Shown: positions 39,768 through 48,022 of the stretch, piece by piece
How positions within the stretch are numbered: position 1 is the stretch's first letter
Layout of the letters: every line of letters starts with the position of its first letter
DNA from: Terrisporobacter petrolearius
Lineage (GTDB): Bacteria > Bacillota > Clostridia > Peptostreptococcales > Peptostreptococcaceae
Reading direction: 5' to 3'
DNA: 64,000 nt
Assembly: GCF_020748185.1 (NCBI RefSeq)
Contig: NZ_JAHZMO010000015.1
Location: 1-64,000, forward strand
Translations under genes and position numbers: made by a program
The notes under the pieces: model-generated
Databases searched by the model: none
What the model saw: the letters and a program-made list of their open reading frames with translations, nothing else
Told to the model about the DNA's origin: nothing

Positions 39768-39830
39768 AAAAAATGAAAAGCATTTAGACTATTGAACATA
39801 TACAGTCTAAATGCTTTTTCATTTTTTAAA
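39768..39830 (-). terminator. Terminator of the acetate-family transporter
   Basis: AAAAGCATTTAGACT ... AGTCTAAATGCTTTT with T-runs on both flanks. Confidence 0.85.
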
Positions 39831-39834
39831 GTTA

Positions 39835-40446
39835 TTATTTTTTGAATATACCGAATGGTTTACCAACTGGTAAGAAAGTTCTTCCAAAATGAGTGTTTAA
39901 AACAGCGGCACCACAACCATAGAATGATACTATTGCTATTGATAATTCAGAATAAGCAGCTAACATATGAGTAGTATGTTCCATTATTCCGAATGAGCTT
40001 AAAGATAATCCTATAAATAAGAAATCTATAAGAACAAATATAGTAAATAATACTTTATGAGTTTCCATAGCTCCTATAGTCATAAACAATGTAAATACTA
40101 AATATCCTAAGTAAGCAAATCCTAATTGTTTTGTATCACAAGCAGCTGCTAATTCAGCACCAAATACTCCGTTTTGTATTAACCAAGTAAACCCAACTGC
40201 ATACCAGAAAAATGCGTAAGCACCAAATGCGGTAGCACCAAATGTATTGTTATGTTTGAAATCATTTATACATGCAAATAATTGAGCTGTAGCTCCTAAA
40301 AATATAGCCCATGGTAAAACTAAAGATACTCCTGAAGTTAATCCTAGTTTTTGAGATGAAGCTACTAATGTTATTATTGCTAACCCAAAAAGTCCTAATG
40401 CCGATGGATCAGCAGTTACAACTTTAACTTTTGTTTCATTTGTCAT
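39835..40446 (-). CDS. GPR1/FUN34/YaaH (SatP) family acetate/succinate transporter
   Basis: A 203-residue protein with six membrane segments. The N-terminal family motif appears as ADPSALGLFGLAI (NPAPLGL in canonical members), with NDFKHNNTFGATAFGAYAFFW and the aromatic FTWLIQNGVFG. It is a short-chain carboxylate/proton or channel-type permease. It stands alone with its own terminator; GGAGGTTTC precedes the ATG on the minus strand. Confidence 0.9.
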   Translation of the reverse strand: MTNETKVKVVTADPSALGLFGLAIITLVASSQKLGLTSGVSLVLPWAIFLGATAQLFACINDFKHNNTFGATAFGAYAFFWYAVGFTWLIQNGVFGAELAAACDTKQLGFAYLGYLVFTLFMTIGAMETHKVLFTIFVLIDFLFIGLSLSSFGIMEHTTHMLAAYSELSIAIVSFYGCGAAVLNTHFGRTFLPVGKPFGIFKK

Positions 40447-40740
40447 TGTGAAACCTCCTAATAAAAAATCATATTAATGCATTTTGTATACACATACTAA
40501 TCTATAATACCAAAAATTTTGACCTAGGTATATAAAAAAATTTAAATAGTTAATAATTGGCGCAACTTAGATATATCAATGCTTAGGATATCGTATTCAC
40601 AGCATAAAAATGAAAAAATATTAAAAAATGTTTAAGATAAAAAAGAAAGGGAATATACAATAATATATAAGAAAATGATAATTATTATCTATTTGATTGT
40701 GGTTTTTCTAATAAATAAAAATATTAGGGTAATACAAATC
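40447..40740. other. Non-coding region upstream of the acetate-family transporter
   Basis: About 290 AT-rich bases. The minus strand holds a possible TTGGTATTATAG -10 region for the transporter near 40503-40516. No gene, tRNA or repeat is visible on either strand. Confidence 0.4.
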
Positions 40741-40970
40741 CAAAGTTAATAGTAGCTTATACATATACTAGATTCATAGCAGATTTGTTTGGTGGAAGAA
40801 CAGTTGTATCTTTATTAGATGTTAATTATAAAGTTCCATCAGAAGGGTTAAGTTATTATAATTGTGACGGAATAAAAAATATAAGATTTTATGTTATGAA
40901 TTATGCTTCAAAAGTAAATGACATGAAATTATATTTTGAATTAGAAGAAAGATTAATATTTATAATTTAG
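40735..40970 (+). pseudogene. Orphan coding fragment (unidentified gene remnant)
   Basis: An open frame running from after a TAG to a TAG at 40968. It reads NPKLIVAYTYTRFIADLFGG, then VSLLDVNYKVPSEGLSYYNC and NDMKLYFELEERL. The composition is that of a folded protein, yet there is no start codon with a ribosome-binding site and the frame ends abruptly. It looks like the inner part of a decayed gene. I do not recognise it. Confidence 0.4.
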
Positions 40971-41056
40971 CAATATCTCAAGAATTAGAAGCTAAGTTAT
41001 ATATGAATTAGGTAATAGACATTTTAAAGTGTTTTTATATACACCCCCAAACCCTT

Positions 41057-41090
41057 AAAAAGGCTGTATCAAAAATGATATAGCCTTTTT
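41057..41090. terminator. Bidirectional terminator before the TtcA-type gene
   Basis: AAAAAGGCTGTATC-AAAAAT-GATATAGCCTTTTT, just downstream of the minus-strand ttcA-like stop. Confidence 0.88.
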
Positions 41091-41099
41091 CATTCGCAA

Positions 41100-41819
41100 C
41101 TATTTAATTTTTTCTTTATCCCAGATAAAGAAGTTATCTGCATTATTTAGAGCACCAAAAATATTTTTTTTAGAACCAGGCATATGGTTATTTAACTTAG
41201 ACACAAGCTCTTTTATATTTTGTCTATTAGTCTTTCCATCAACTGGGCAAGGATTTTCTATAATTGGATAATTATAATCCTTAGCCGCCTTTTTAGTCAT
41301 ATATTCTTCAATATAAATCATAGGTCTTATTATAGTCAAGTCTTGTCTATCCATATGTGTTTTAGGAGAGAAACAACTTACTCTTCCTTCGTAAAGAATA
41401 GACATTAAGAAAGTCTCTATAGCATCATCTCGGTGATGACCTAATGCAACTTTGTTGCAACCTAATTTTTTTGCAGTATCATTAAGTGCACCACGTCTTA
41501 AGTTTGCGCACAATGAGCAAGGATTTTTTTCTTTTCTAATATCAAACACAATTTCTTTTATATCTGTTTGAATTTCATGATAAGGTATTGATAAATCTTT
41601 ACATAATTTATGTAAAGGAGAATTATCGACTCCTCCTGGATTTAATGTTATAGCTATCAAATCAAACTTTTCAGGTGAAAATCTTTGATAACTTTTTAAT
41701 ATATGAAGTAGTGCTAGACTATCTTTTCCTCCAGATAAACCAACTGCTATCTTATCATTTTCTTCTATCATGTTAAAATCTTTAATTGCTTGGCGAGTTT
41801 TGCTAAGTAATTTTTGCAT
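41100..41819 (-). CDS. TtcA-type tRNA thiolation enzyme (PP-loop ATPase)
   Basis: A 239-residue PP-loop protein: VGLSGGKDSLALLHIL (ATP pyrophosphatase loop), CSLCANLRRGAL (CxxC) and GHHRDDAIETFLMS. The CxxC plus a later Cys (ENPCPVDG) match the iron-sulfur TtcA/TtuA group that thiolates tRNA. The exact target base (C32 or another) is not resolved by sequence. GGAGGAATA lies upstream of the ATG on the minus strand. Confidence 0.85.
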   Translation of the reverse strand: MQKLLSKTRQAIKDFNMIEENDKIAVGLSGGKDSLALLHILKSYQRFSPEKFDLIAITLNPGGVDNSPLHKLCKDLSIPYHEIQTDIKEIVFDIRKEKNPCSLCANLRRGALNDTAKKLGCNKVALGHHRDDAIETFLMSILYEGRVSCFSPKTHMDRQDLTIIRPMIYIEEYMTKKAAKDYNYPIIENPCPVDGKTNRQNIKELVSKLNNHMPGSKKNIFGALNNADNFFIWDKEKIK

Positions 41820-41922
41820 ATATCTATTCCTCCCAACTATATAAAATAAAAAATAATTTTTTATTAAAGTAACTTAACTATTATAACAAATATGAAAAAC
41901 TGTAACAATTATAATAAATCGG

Positions 41923-42114
41923 ATGATTGAAGAATTGAAAGAACACGGATACAATTTAAGTCCAGTAACCTTGTACCCAATATTAAAACTTATGGTAGAT
42001 GAGGATTATTTAATTAAGGAAGAAAAGAATGTTAATGGTAAAATAAGAAAATACTATAGAAGTACTGATAAAGGTAGAGATTTATTAAAAGAATTGGTAG
42101 ATGAAGTTTTATAA
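41923..42114 (+). pseudogene. PadR-family regulator, 5'-truncated
   Basis: The 63-residue frame begins MIEELKEHGYNLSPVTLYPI and runs through the wing (LIKEEKNVNGKIRKYYRST) to a normal C-terminus. This is the second half of a PadR winged helix. The first helix and recognition start (about 20-25 residues) are missing, and the upstream sequence does not restore them. It is followed by a terminator and remnants of an ABC transporter, the common partner of PadR genes. Confidence 0.7.
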
Positions 42115-42157
42115 AAAGAACTAAGGCATTGAGAATGTAATACCTTAGTTCTTTTTC
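42113..42157 (+). terminator. Terminator after the PadR remnant
   Basis: AAAAAGAACTAAGG ... CCTTAGTTCTTTTT. Confidence 0.82.
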
Positions 42158-42229
42158 TTGAAAAATTAAATTAAATATATTAATATCGGGCTACGATATC
42201 AACAAGTAATAAAGAAGGAGAATGAAGTT

Positions 42230-42406
42230 TTGAAGATGATAAAATTGGAAAATTTGTATTATAGAGATAAAGAAAATATTATTTTGCACGAAGTCACAGT
42301 AGATATAAACAAAGGTGATTGCATATCTATTGTAGGTGAATCAGTAAGTGGAAAAAGTACTATACAGAAAATATGTGCAGACTTAAGAAAAGTTAGAATT
42401 AAATAG
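42230..42406 (+). pseudogene. ABC transporter ATP-binding protein, truncated remnant
   Basis: A 58-residue frame from TTG 42230 behind AAGGAG. It reads MKMIKLENLYYRDKENIILH, then the Walker A GESVSGKST (one Gly replaced by Val), and stops at TAG soon after. All later ABC motifs (Q-loop, signature, Walker B) are missing. A deleted, non-functional ATPase. Confidence 0.75.
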
Positions 42407-42473
42407 AGATATTATAGGTAGTATGTTAAGAACAGTAGTTCAATTATTAGCAGTTGAAGTTAAGTTTTAAATT

Positions 42474-42575
42474 ATGGTTACATTTATGATTTTATCATCG
42501 CAATCAATAGCTACTATTATGGCAACATACTTAAGTTATAAAAAATTATTTAATAAAAGAAAACAACTAAAGTAA
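42474..42575 (+). pseudogene. Probable ABC permease C-terminal remnant
   Basis: A 33-residue frame (MVTFMILSSQSIATIMATYL, ending SYKKLFNKRKQLK): one hydrophobic helix and a basic cytoplasmic tail, as at the C-terminus of permease subunits. It lies 70 bases after the broken ATPase. Assignment rests on context. Confidence 0.4.
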
Positions 42576-42662
42576 ATAGTGGCCTAAATAGATTAGAAAA
42601 TAATTGATATAATATTTAGTATGAATAATGAAATAAATTTAATTATATATTTAGGAGATAAT

Positions 42663-43406
42663 ATGAAAAAAACACTACATGATTATAAAAGAGAAATTGA
42701 AAAGCTTTCAATTAAAGATAAATATACAAAAGAAGAATTATTAACAGAAGATTTTCTAATAGATAAAGAAAATAATATAGAAATATATTATGCTCCACAT
42801 AACGAGTATATAAATCCAAAGGCAAAAATACTGATAGTAGGAATAACGCCAGGATTCATACAAATGAATACAGCCATGTCTACGGCAAGAAAAGAATTGG
42901 AAAACAATAATAATATAGAAGATATTCAGTATAAATGCAAAGTATCAGGTAGATTTAGTGGGAGTTTAAGAAAAAATATTATATCAATGTTAGATGAAAT
43001 AAAATTAAATGAAGCGTTAAACTTAAAAAGTTGTAGAGAGTTATTTGATAAAAAAGATTATTTAATGCACACCGTATCATTAATACCTTATCCTGTTTTT
43101 GTAAAAAAACAAAACTATACAGGACACACTCCAAAATTATTGAAAAGTGACTTTTTAATGAAATATATTTATGAGAATTTTATAAATGAAATACATGAAC
43201 TAGACGACTTTGAAGACATATTAATAATACCACTAGGAAAGGCTGTTGAAGAGGTATTATGCAAATTAAAAGATGAAAAATTTATCAAAGAAGATCAAAT
43301 TCTTATGGGATTTCCTCATCCATCAGGAGCCAATGTTAATAGATTAGTTCAATTGGAAGAAAATAAAAAAAGTATGATAGATTTCATAAAAAAAACCGTA
43401 TCTTAA
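42663..43406 (+). CDS. Uracil-DNA-glycosylase-superfamily-like protein
   Basis: A 247-residue protein. The core begins with KILIVGITPGFIQMN (position of motif A, GxxPG) and ends with MGFPHPSGANVNR (HPS motif B of the UDG fold). Between them lie two helical segments and LIIPLGKAVEEVL, a strand and helix like the G-A-A-L region of the family. It lacks the cysteine cluster of the 4Fe-4S families. Substrate unknown. The start is ATG 42663, set by AGGAG. A terminator is shared with the convergent gene. Confidence 0.6.
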   Translation: MKKTLHDYKREIEKLSIKDKYTKEELLTEDFLIDKENNIEIYYAPHNEYINPKAKILIVGITPGFIQMNTAMSTARKELENNNNIEDIQYKCKVSGRFSGSLRKNIISMLDEIKLNEALNLKSCRELFDKKDYLMHTVSLIPYPVFVKKQNYTGHTPKLLKSDFLMKYIYENFINEIHELDDFEDILIIPLGKAVEEVLCKLKDEKFIKEDQILMGFPHPSGANVNRLVQLEENKKSMIDFIKKTVS

Positions 43407-43420
43407 GATGATACGGTTTT
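43391..43420. terminator. Shared terminator of convergent genes
   Basis: AAAACCGTATC-TTAAGAT-GATACGGTTTT, overlapping both stop codons. Confidence 0.85.
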
Positions 43421-43855
43421 GCTATTTATTTTATCAATATATAAATTATAAGTTAAACCTAATACTACTAAAACTCCACCAATTACTTGGTAAAAAGAAA
43501 TTTTACCTGTAGATAAAGCATCTATAATTATTCCCGTGAAAAGTTGACCAACAAATAATAATAAAGTTAAATAAAAAGACGAAATCTTTGAAGATAAAAA
43601 AGATAGCATTGTAACTATAACAACTCCTAAAAGTCCACCGGCATAAACAAACCATGGAGCATTATAAGTTGAAGGTGTAAGTAATTTAAAAGTTTCTCCG
43701 CTAATTAATAGTATTAAAAAAGACCCAGAAAGACCAAATATATAATTGAATAATGTACTTTGATACATTCCTATCTTTTCTGATAATGCAAAGTTTACAG
43801 ACCTAGATAATACGTTTGAAACACCACATAAAATTGCAAATAATATATATATCAT
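43403..43855 (-). CDS. DMT-family transporter, YdcZ/DUF606 type (second subunit)
   Basis: A 150-residue protein with five membrane segments, including the family pattern GLLGVVIVTMLSFLSSKISSF and LLLFVGQLFTGIIIDAL. It pairs with the preceding gene 11 bases upstream on the same strand; DUF606 proteins often come in such pairs and probably form heterodimers. The substrate is unknown. Confidence 0.8.
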   Translation of the reverse strand: MIYILFAILCGVSNVLSRSVNFALSEKIGMYQSTLFNYIFGLSGSFLILLISGETFKLLTPSTYNAPWFVYAGGLLGVVIVTMLSFLSSKISSFYLTLLLFVGQLFTGIIIDALSTGKISFYQVIGGVLVVLGLTYNLYIDKINSKTVSS

Positions 43856-43866
43856 AACTTACCTCC

Positions 43867-44289
43867 CTATGATAAAGTCATCACATAAATACCAGCAACA
43901 ATGATGACTAATCCTAAAATTTTCTTTTTATCAAATTCAACTACAGGCATATTAAAATACCCAAAATGATCAATAACAAGGGATATCACTAATTGGCCTA
44001 ACAAAGAAAGAGAAACAGTTAATGAAACGCCAAGACCTGCGAAGCTAGCATTAGTAAATAAAACCGTTAAAATACCGATAAGACCACCTGTAAACATATA
44101 AAAAGGTATACCTTTTAAATTTCCTATTTTTGATTTTGTAAAAATAAGAACAAGTATAATTCCGATTAACCCCACAAAATGAATGATAATGCTAGAAGCA
44201 TAATTTCCAGCAATATTGCCTACTTGGCCATTTAAAGAAATCATTACTGAAAGTATGATACCTGTAAAAATTGAAATAAAATAATTCAT
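43867..44289 (-). CDS. DMT-family transporter, YdcZ/DUF606 type (first subunit)
   Basis: A 140-residue protein with about five membrane segments: MNYFISIFTGIILSVMISLN, then GGLIGILTVLFTNASFAGLG and LLGQLVISLVIDHFG. ATG 44289 is chosen since GGGAGGG lies upstream on that strand; a longer frame from 44361 has no such site. It is divergent from the Crp-family regulator, with a palindromic site between them. Confidence 0.8.
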   Translation of the reverse strand: MNYFISIFTGIILSVMISLNGQVGNIAGNYASSIIIHFVGLIGIILVLIFTKSKIGNLKGIPFYMFTGGLIGILTVLFTNASFAGLGVSLTVSLSLLGQLVISLVIDHFGYFNMPVVEFDKKKILGLVIIVAGIYVMTLS

Positions 44290-44348
44290 TATAAAATCCC
44301 TCCCTTTTGAATAATATATAAAATAACACAAAAAAATAATAAAAATAA

Positions 44349-44360
44349 TGACATATGTCA
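44349..44360. promoter_or_regulatory. Candidate Crp-family operator
   Basis: Perfect palindrome TGACATATGTCA in the 120-bp divergent region, 50 bases before the regulator start and 60 before the transporter start. It resembles shortened CRP/FNR half sites. Confidence 0.5.
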
Positions 44361-44409
44361 CCTATAAATGTAGAATTTTAATTAAGTAAAAAATAAAGGT
44401 GGAGTTTAG

Positions 44410-45111
44410 GTGAGGAAAATAGAAGATTCATTTATAATAGAAAATTACTATAATAAGTTAAATATGCAAAAAATTTTTACAGATGATATGAAAAGTGAAA
44501 TGAGATTATTAAAATTTGAGAAAAATGAATATTTGATAAGAGAAGATGAAGATTTAGAGTATTTGTTGTTTTTTATACAAGGGAAAGCAAAGGTGTTTAA
44601 AACATTGCCTAATGGTAGAAGTTTGCTTCTTGATTTTTATAAACCTTTCAGAGTAATAGGAGATATAGAAATTGTAAAAAAACAAAGTGCAACAGGTACA
44701 ATTCAAGCTTTGAGTACTTGTTATTGTTTAGCAATGCCAATGGAAGAAGCAAGATTAAAATTAATTAAAGATAATAAATTTTTGAAATTTACTTGCGAAA
44801 GTTTGGCAGAAAAGTTAGCAGCTGTTAGTATGAATAGTTCTATTAATTTACTTTATCCATTAGAAAATAGATTGGCTAGTTATATTAATGAATCATTAAT
44901 TTATGGAGATGATTTATATATTGATTTTGATGAAAATCTAAATAATATAGCTGAGCTTTTAGGAAGTAGTTATAGGCACTTGCTTAGAACGTTTAATACA
45001 TTATGTAAGAAAGGTGTATTAAAAAGAGAAGGTGGAGGATACAAGATTATAAATAAAACTTTGTTAAAAGATTTAGCTGGGGACTTATATCAAGATGCTA
45101 AATTTTTATAA
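44410..45111 (+). CDS. Crp/Fnr-family transcriptional regulator (YeiL-like)
   Basis: A 233-residue protein with an N-terminal cyclic-nucleotide-binding fold (EYLIREDEDLEYLLFFIQGK, ~45-65) and a C-terminal winged helix with the HTH LNNIAELLGSSYRHLLRTFN. No Cys cluster for an iron-sulfur sensor is seen, so it is not FNR proper. YeiL-type proteins are known partners of DUF606 transporters. GGTGGAG precedes the GTG start. A terminator follows. Confidence 0.85.
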   Translation: MRKIEDSFIIENYYNKLNMQKIFTDDMKSEMRLLKFEKNEYLIREDEDLEYLLFFIQGKAKVFKTLPNGRSLLLDFYKPFRVIGDIEIVKKQSATGTIQALSTCYCLAMPMEEARLKLIKDNKFLKFTCESLAEKLAAVSMNSSINLLYPLENRLASYINESLIYGDDLYIDFDENLNNIAELLGSSYRHLLRTFNTLCKKGVLKREGGGYKIINKTLLKDLAGDLYQDAKFL

Positions 45112-45172
45112 ATATACTTGGAAACATAGATAGTAATAAAAATATAATTTAAAATATTAAATATTTTTGCGT

Positions 45173-45209
45173 AAAAAAAAGAAGATATATATAAATGTCT
45201 TCTTTTTTT
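45173..45209 (+). terminator. Terminator after the Crp-family regulator
   Basis: AAGAAGACAT... stem with A8 and T7 flanks (AAGAAGA/TCTTCTT). Confidence 0.78.
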
Positions 45210-45326
45210 GTTAATACAAAAATAGTAAATTATAAAAATTGCCACAATAAATGAAATGAATTGGTATAGTTAAAAAATATAAAACTTTATAGAATATAGT
45301 TGTAAGGTAATTCAGGAGGGGACAAA

Positions 45327-47240
45327 TTGATAGTACTTAATAAAAGACAAATTAATATAATTGATTTTTTACAAAATAGTTCAGAATGGACAACAATTGA
45401 AAATATAGCTAAGATATTTGATGTTAGTGTAAGAACTATTAGAAATGATTTAGATTGTATAAAAACATTATTAAAAGATTGTGATGCAAAACTTGAAAGA
45501 AAACCAAAGGTTGGAGTTAAGCTAATCATCAAAAAAGGAGAAAGTATAGATCATCTTCTTAAGGGATATAAAAATAAATTATATTCACCAGAAGAGAGAG
45601 CCTTAATGATAGCGTTAATTTTAATGATAAAAGGAAATGCTACCATAGAAGAATTATCAGAGTATATAGAAGTAAGTAAGAATACTTTGGTTAACGATTT
45701 GAAATTAGCTGAAGTAAAATTAAAAAAATTTGATATTAGTATCTCAAAAAAATCTTATCATGGAACTTTTATAGAAGAAAAGAATGATGAAAAGTTGGGA
45801 GATGCCTTCTTAAAATTATATAGTAGATTATCTGAAGGCCAGGATAAAGAAATTTATAAATGGCTATATAAATACAGCAATATAAATGAGGAATATATAA
45901 AAACAATTATAGAAGCTGTAGAAGAAGAAAAAAGCATCCAATATACTGAAGAATCATTAGAAGAGTTAGAAATAATATTATTATTCACATTATCAAGAGT
46001 ATTAAATAATCAAGAAATTAAACTAGATACAAATGATGATTATGGAAATAGTGAATTTAAAACATTAAAAAATATTATAGAAAAAGTAATTGATAAAAAG
46101 ATCCATAATGACAAGATAGAATATTTACTAAAAATATTTAAAGGTGCAAAAATAGCAAAGGATTTTAATTTAAATAAAGAAGAAAAAATAAATAAAATAA
46201 CATCAGAAGTTTTATCTGAGTTATACACAATGCTAAACATTGAAGTAGATTCAGATGCTGAATTTATTAGACAGATGCAACTTCATTTGGAAATTGCTAT
46301 TTACAGAGTGGAGAATAATTTAGTAATTAATAATCCTCTATTAGAAGAAATTAAGTACAAAATGTCCTTTATATATGGAATTACTGAAGAAATATTAAGT
46401 AAAAAGAAAGATATTATAGGAGTAGAATTTCCAGAGGCAGAGATAGCTTATATGGCCATGTACTTTGGAACAATTTTCGAAAAGTACGCAAAAGGAAACT
46501 TTAGCGCAAATGTATTAGTCGTTTGTAACGGCGGCTTAGCAACATCAAGCTTATTAAAATCAAGAATGAATCTAATGATTCCTGAAATAAAAATACAATC
46601 AATTTGTAGATTAAAAGATGTGGATGATTACTTAAACAAAGAAATTGACTTTATAGTTTCAACTGTCCCTTTACAAATAGAAAACTATAAAGTTATACAG
46701 GTAAATCCTCTACTAGAATCAGGAGATTCACAAAAAATAAAATCTGAAATTTATAGTATATGGTATGAGAAAAACTGTAAATACTTAGCAGACAAAGTTA
46801 AAAATGAAAATGAAAGTGATTTAACTAAGATAATACTAGAAAAGTATGCACAGTTTGAACAATCTATAGAAGACTGGAGAGAAGCAATAGAAGTAGCAGC
46901 AAAGCCTTTAATTAAAGATAAAAAGATAGAAAAGGCTTATGTAAATGATTCCATAAGAGTTATAGAAACTTTAGGAAACTATATGATGTTTATACCAGAG
47001 ATAGCATTTGTACATGCTACTCCAGAAAACGTAATAGAAAATGCTGTTAGTATATTAAATTTAAAAAGTCCAATAGATTTTGGAAGTAAAAACAAATCAA
47101 CAGTAAAGACCATAGTAGTCCTTGCAAATAAAGAAGAAAATAAGAACTTAATTAATTTAACTAATATATTGATTAAGGATGATAATATAAAGAAATTTAA
47201 AAATGCTAAATCATATGAGGATCTGAAATCTATAATTTAG
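45327..47240 (+). CDS. PRD-domain transcriptional activator/antiterminator with PTS EIIB- and EIIA-like domains
   Basis: A 637-residue protein. An N-terminal HTH (WTTIENIAKIFDVSVRTIRN) and a second HTH (ATIEELSEYIEVSKNTLVND) are followed by two PRD domains (~190-290 and ~300-390). A GAT-type EIIB-like domain has VLVVCNGGLATSSLL, and a C-terminal EIIA domain has FVHATPENV with the phosphorylatable His. This is the MtlR/LicR design, controlling transcription of the adjacent PTS genes according to sugar and HPr phosphorylation. TTG start with GGAGGGG upstream. Confidence 0.88.
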   Translation: MIVLNKRQINIIDFLQNSSEWTTIENIAKIFDVSVRTIRNDLDCIKTLLKDCDAKLERKPKVGVKLIIKKGESIDHLLKGYKNKLYSPEERALMIALILMIKGNATIEELSEYIEVSKNTLVNDLKLAEVKLKKFDISISKKSYHGTFIEEKNDEKLGDAFLKLYSRLSEGQDKEIYKWLYKYSNINEEYIKTIIEAVEEEKSIQYTEESLEELEIILLFTLSRVLNNQEIKLDTNDDYGNSEFKTLKNIIEKVIDKKIHNDKIEYLLKIFKGAKIAKDFNLNKEEKINKITSEVLSELYTMLNIEVDSDAEFIRQMQLHLEIAIYRVENNLVINNPLLEEIKYKMSFIYGITEEILSKKKDIIGVEFPEAEIAYMAMYFGTIFEKYAKGNFSANVLVVCNGGLATSSLLKSRMNLMIPEIKIQSICRLKDVDDYLNKEIDFIVSTVPLQIENYKVIQVNPLLESGDSQKIKSEIYSIWYEKNCKYLADKVKNENESDLTKIILEKYAQFEQSIEDWREAIEVAAKPLIKDKKIEKAYVNDSIRVIETLGNYMMFIPEIAFVHATPENVIENAVSILNLKSPIDFGSKNKSTVKTIVVLANKEENKNLINLTNILIKDDNIKKFKNAKSYEDLKSII

Positions 47241-47257
47241 CTAAGGGAGAAACGGGA

Positions 47258-47659
47258 ATGTTAGTAAAAATATTAGATAAAGTAGATAACTACATGGATG
47301 CTATAAAAATCTCATGCGATATGTTAGAAGCAGAGGGAGTAGTTGAAAATAGATACTATGATGCAATAGTAAATAAAATAGAAGAATTTGGACCATATTT
47401 TTGCATAGCAGAGGATATATGCATGCCTCATGCTAGACCAGAAGATGGAGCAATAAAAGAAGGACTTTGCATTATAAAATTAAATGAACCAGTAGATTTT
47501 ATGGGGAAAACAGTTAGAGTATTCTTCACATTATCAGCAAAAGATAATGAGTCACACTTAGGACTTATGAGAAAAATTGCAGATGTATGTATGAATAAAG
47601 ATAAATTTAATAATTTACTAAAGGTAGAAACAGAACAACAATTAATGGAGGTATTTTAA
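47258..47659 (+). CDS. PTS ascorbate-type EIIA
   Basis: A 133-residue mannitol/fructose-type EIIA fold with the active-site His in CMPHARPEDGAIK. It transfers phosphate from HPr to the EIIB encoded two bases downstream. It is the second gene of the operon, 17 bases after the regulator. Confidence 0.88.
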   Translation: MLVKILDKVDNYMDAIKISCDMLEAEGVVENRYYDAIVNKIEEFGPYFCIAEDICMPHARPEDGAIKEGLCIIKLNEPVDFMGKTVRVFFTLSAKDNESHLGLMRKIADVCMNKDKFNNLLKVETEQQLMEVF

Positions 47660-47660
47660 T

Positions 47661-47936
47661 ATGAAAAAGATAATGGCAGTTTGTGGATCAGGATTAGGAT
47701 CAAGTTTTATGGTAGAAATGAATATAACAGATGTGTTAAATGAATTAGGTGTAGCTGATCAATATGAAGCTAGTCATACTTCATTAGCAGATGTAACAGC
47801 ATCAGATGCAGATATATTCGTAACTGGTGCAGATTTAGCAGATAGTGCAAGTCACTTACCAGAATTAATAGTGTTAGATTCTTTATTAGATAAAGATGAA
47901 TTAAAAGCTAAGATACAAGAAAAAATAGGAGCTTAA
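47661..47936 (+). CDS. PTS ascorbate-type EIIB
   Basis: A 91-residue lactate/ascorbate-type EIIB: MKKIMAVCGSGLGSSFMVEM. The active-site Cys is in the P-loop (VCGSGLGSS), as in UlaB/SgcB. A hairpin (47944-47966) follows it before the permease gene. Confidence 0.9.
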   Translation: MKKIMAVCGSGLGSSFMVEMNITDVLNELGVADQYEASHTSLADVTASDADIFVTGADLADSASHLPELIVLDSLLDKDELKAKIQEKIGA

Positions 47937-47943
47937 TCAATGT

Positions 47944-47966
47944 CCCCTTTTTATAATGAAAAGGGG
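47944..47966 (+). repeat. Hairpin between EIIB and EIIC genes
   Basis: CCCCTTTT-ATAATG-AAAAGGGG (8 bp, GC-rich ends). An A-run follows, not a T-run, so it is likelier an mRNA processing or stability element than a terminator. AAAACGTTTT follows (~47988), a core loosely similar to catabolite-response elements. Confidence 0.5.
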
Positions 47967-48022
47967 AAAAAATAATAGTCATAAAAACGTTTTACTAAAA
48001 ATTAGAATGAGGGGAAGTTAAA

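Noticed and set aside
47985..47998. AAAACGTTTT core considered as a catabolite-response element before EIIC
   Set aside because: Lacks the flanking TG and CA of the consensus; only the generic palindromic core matches.
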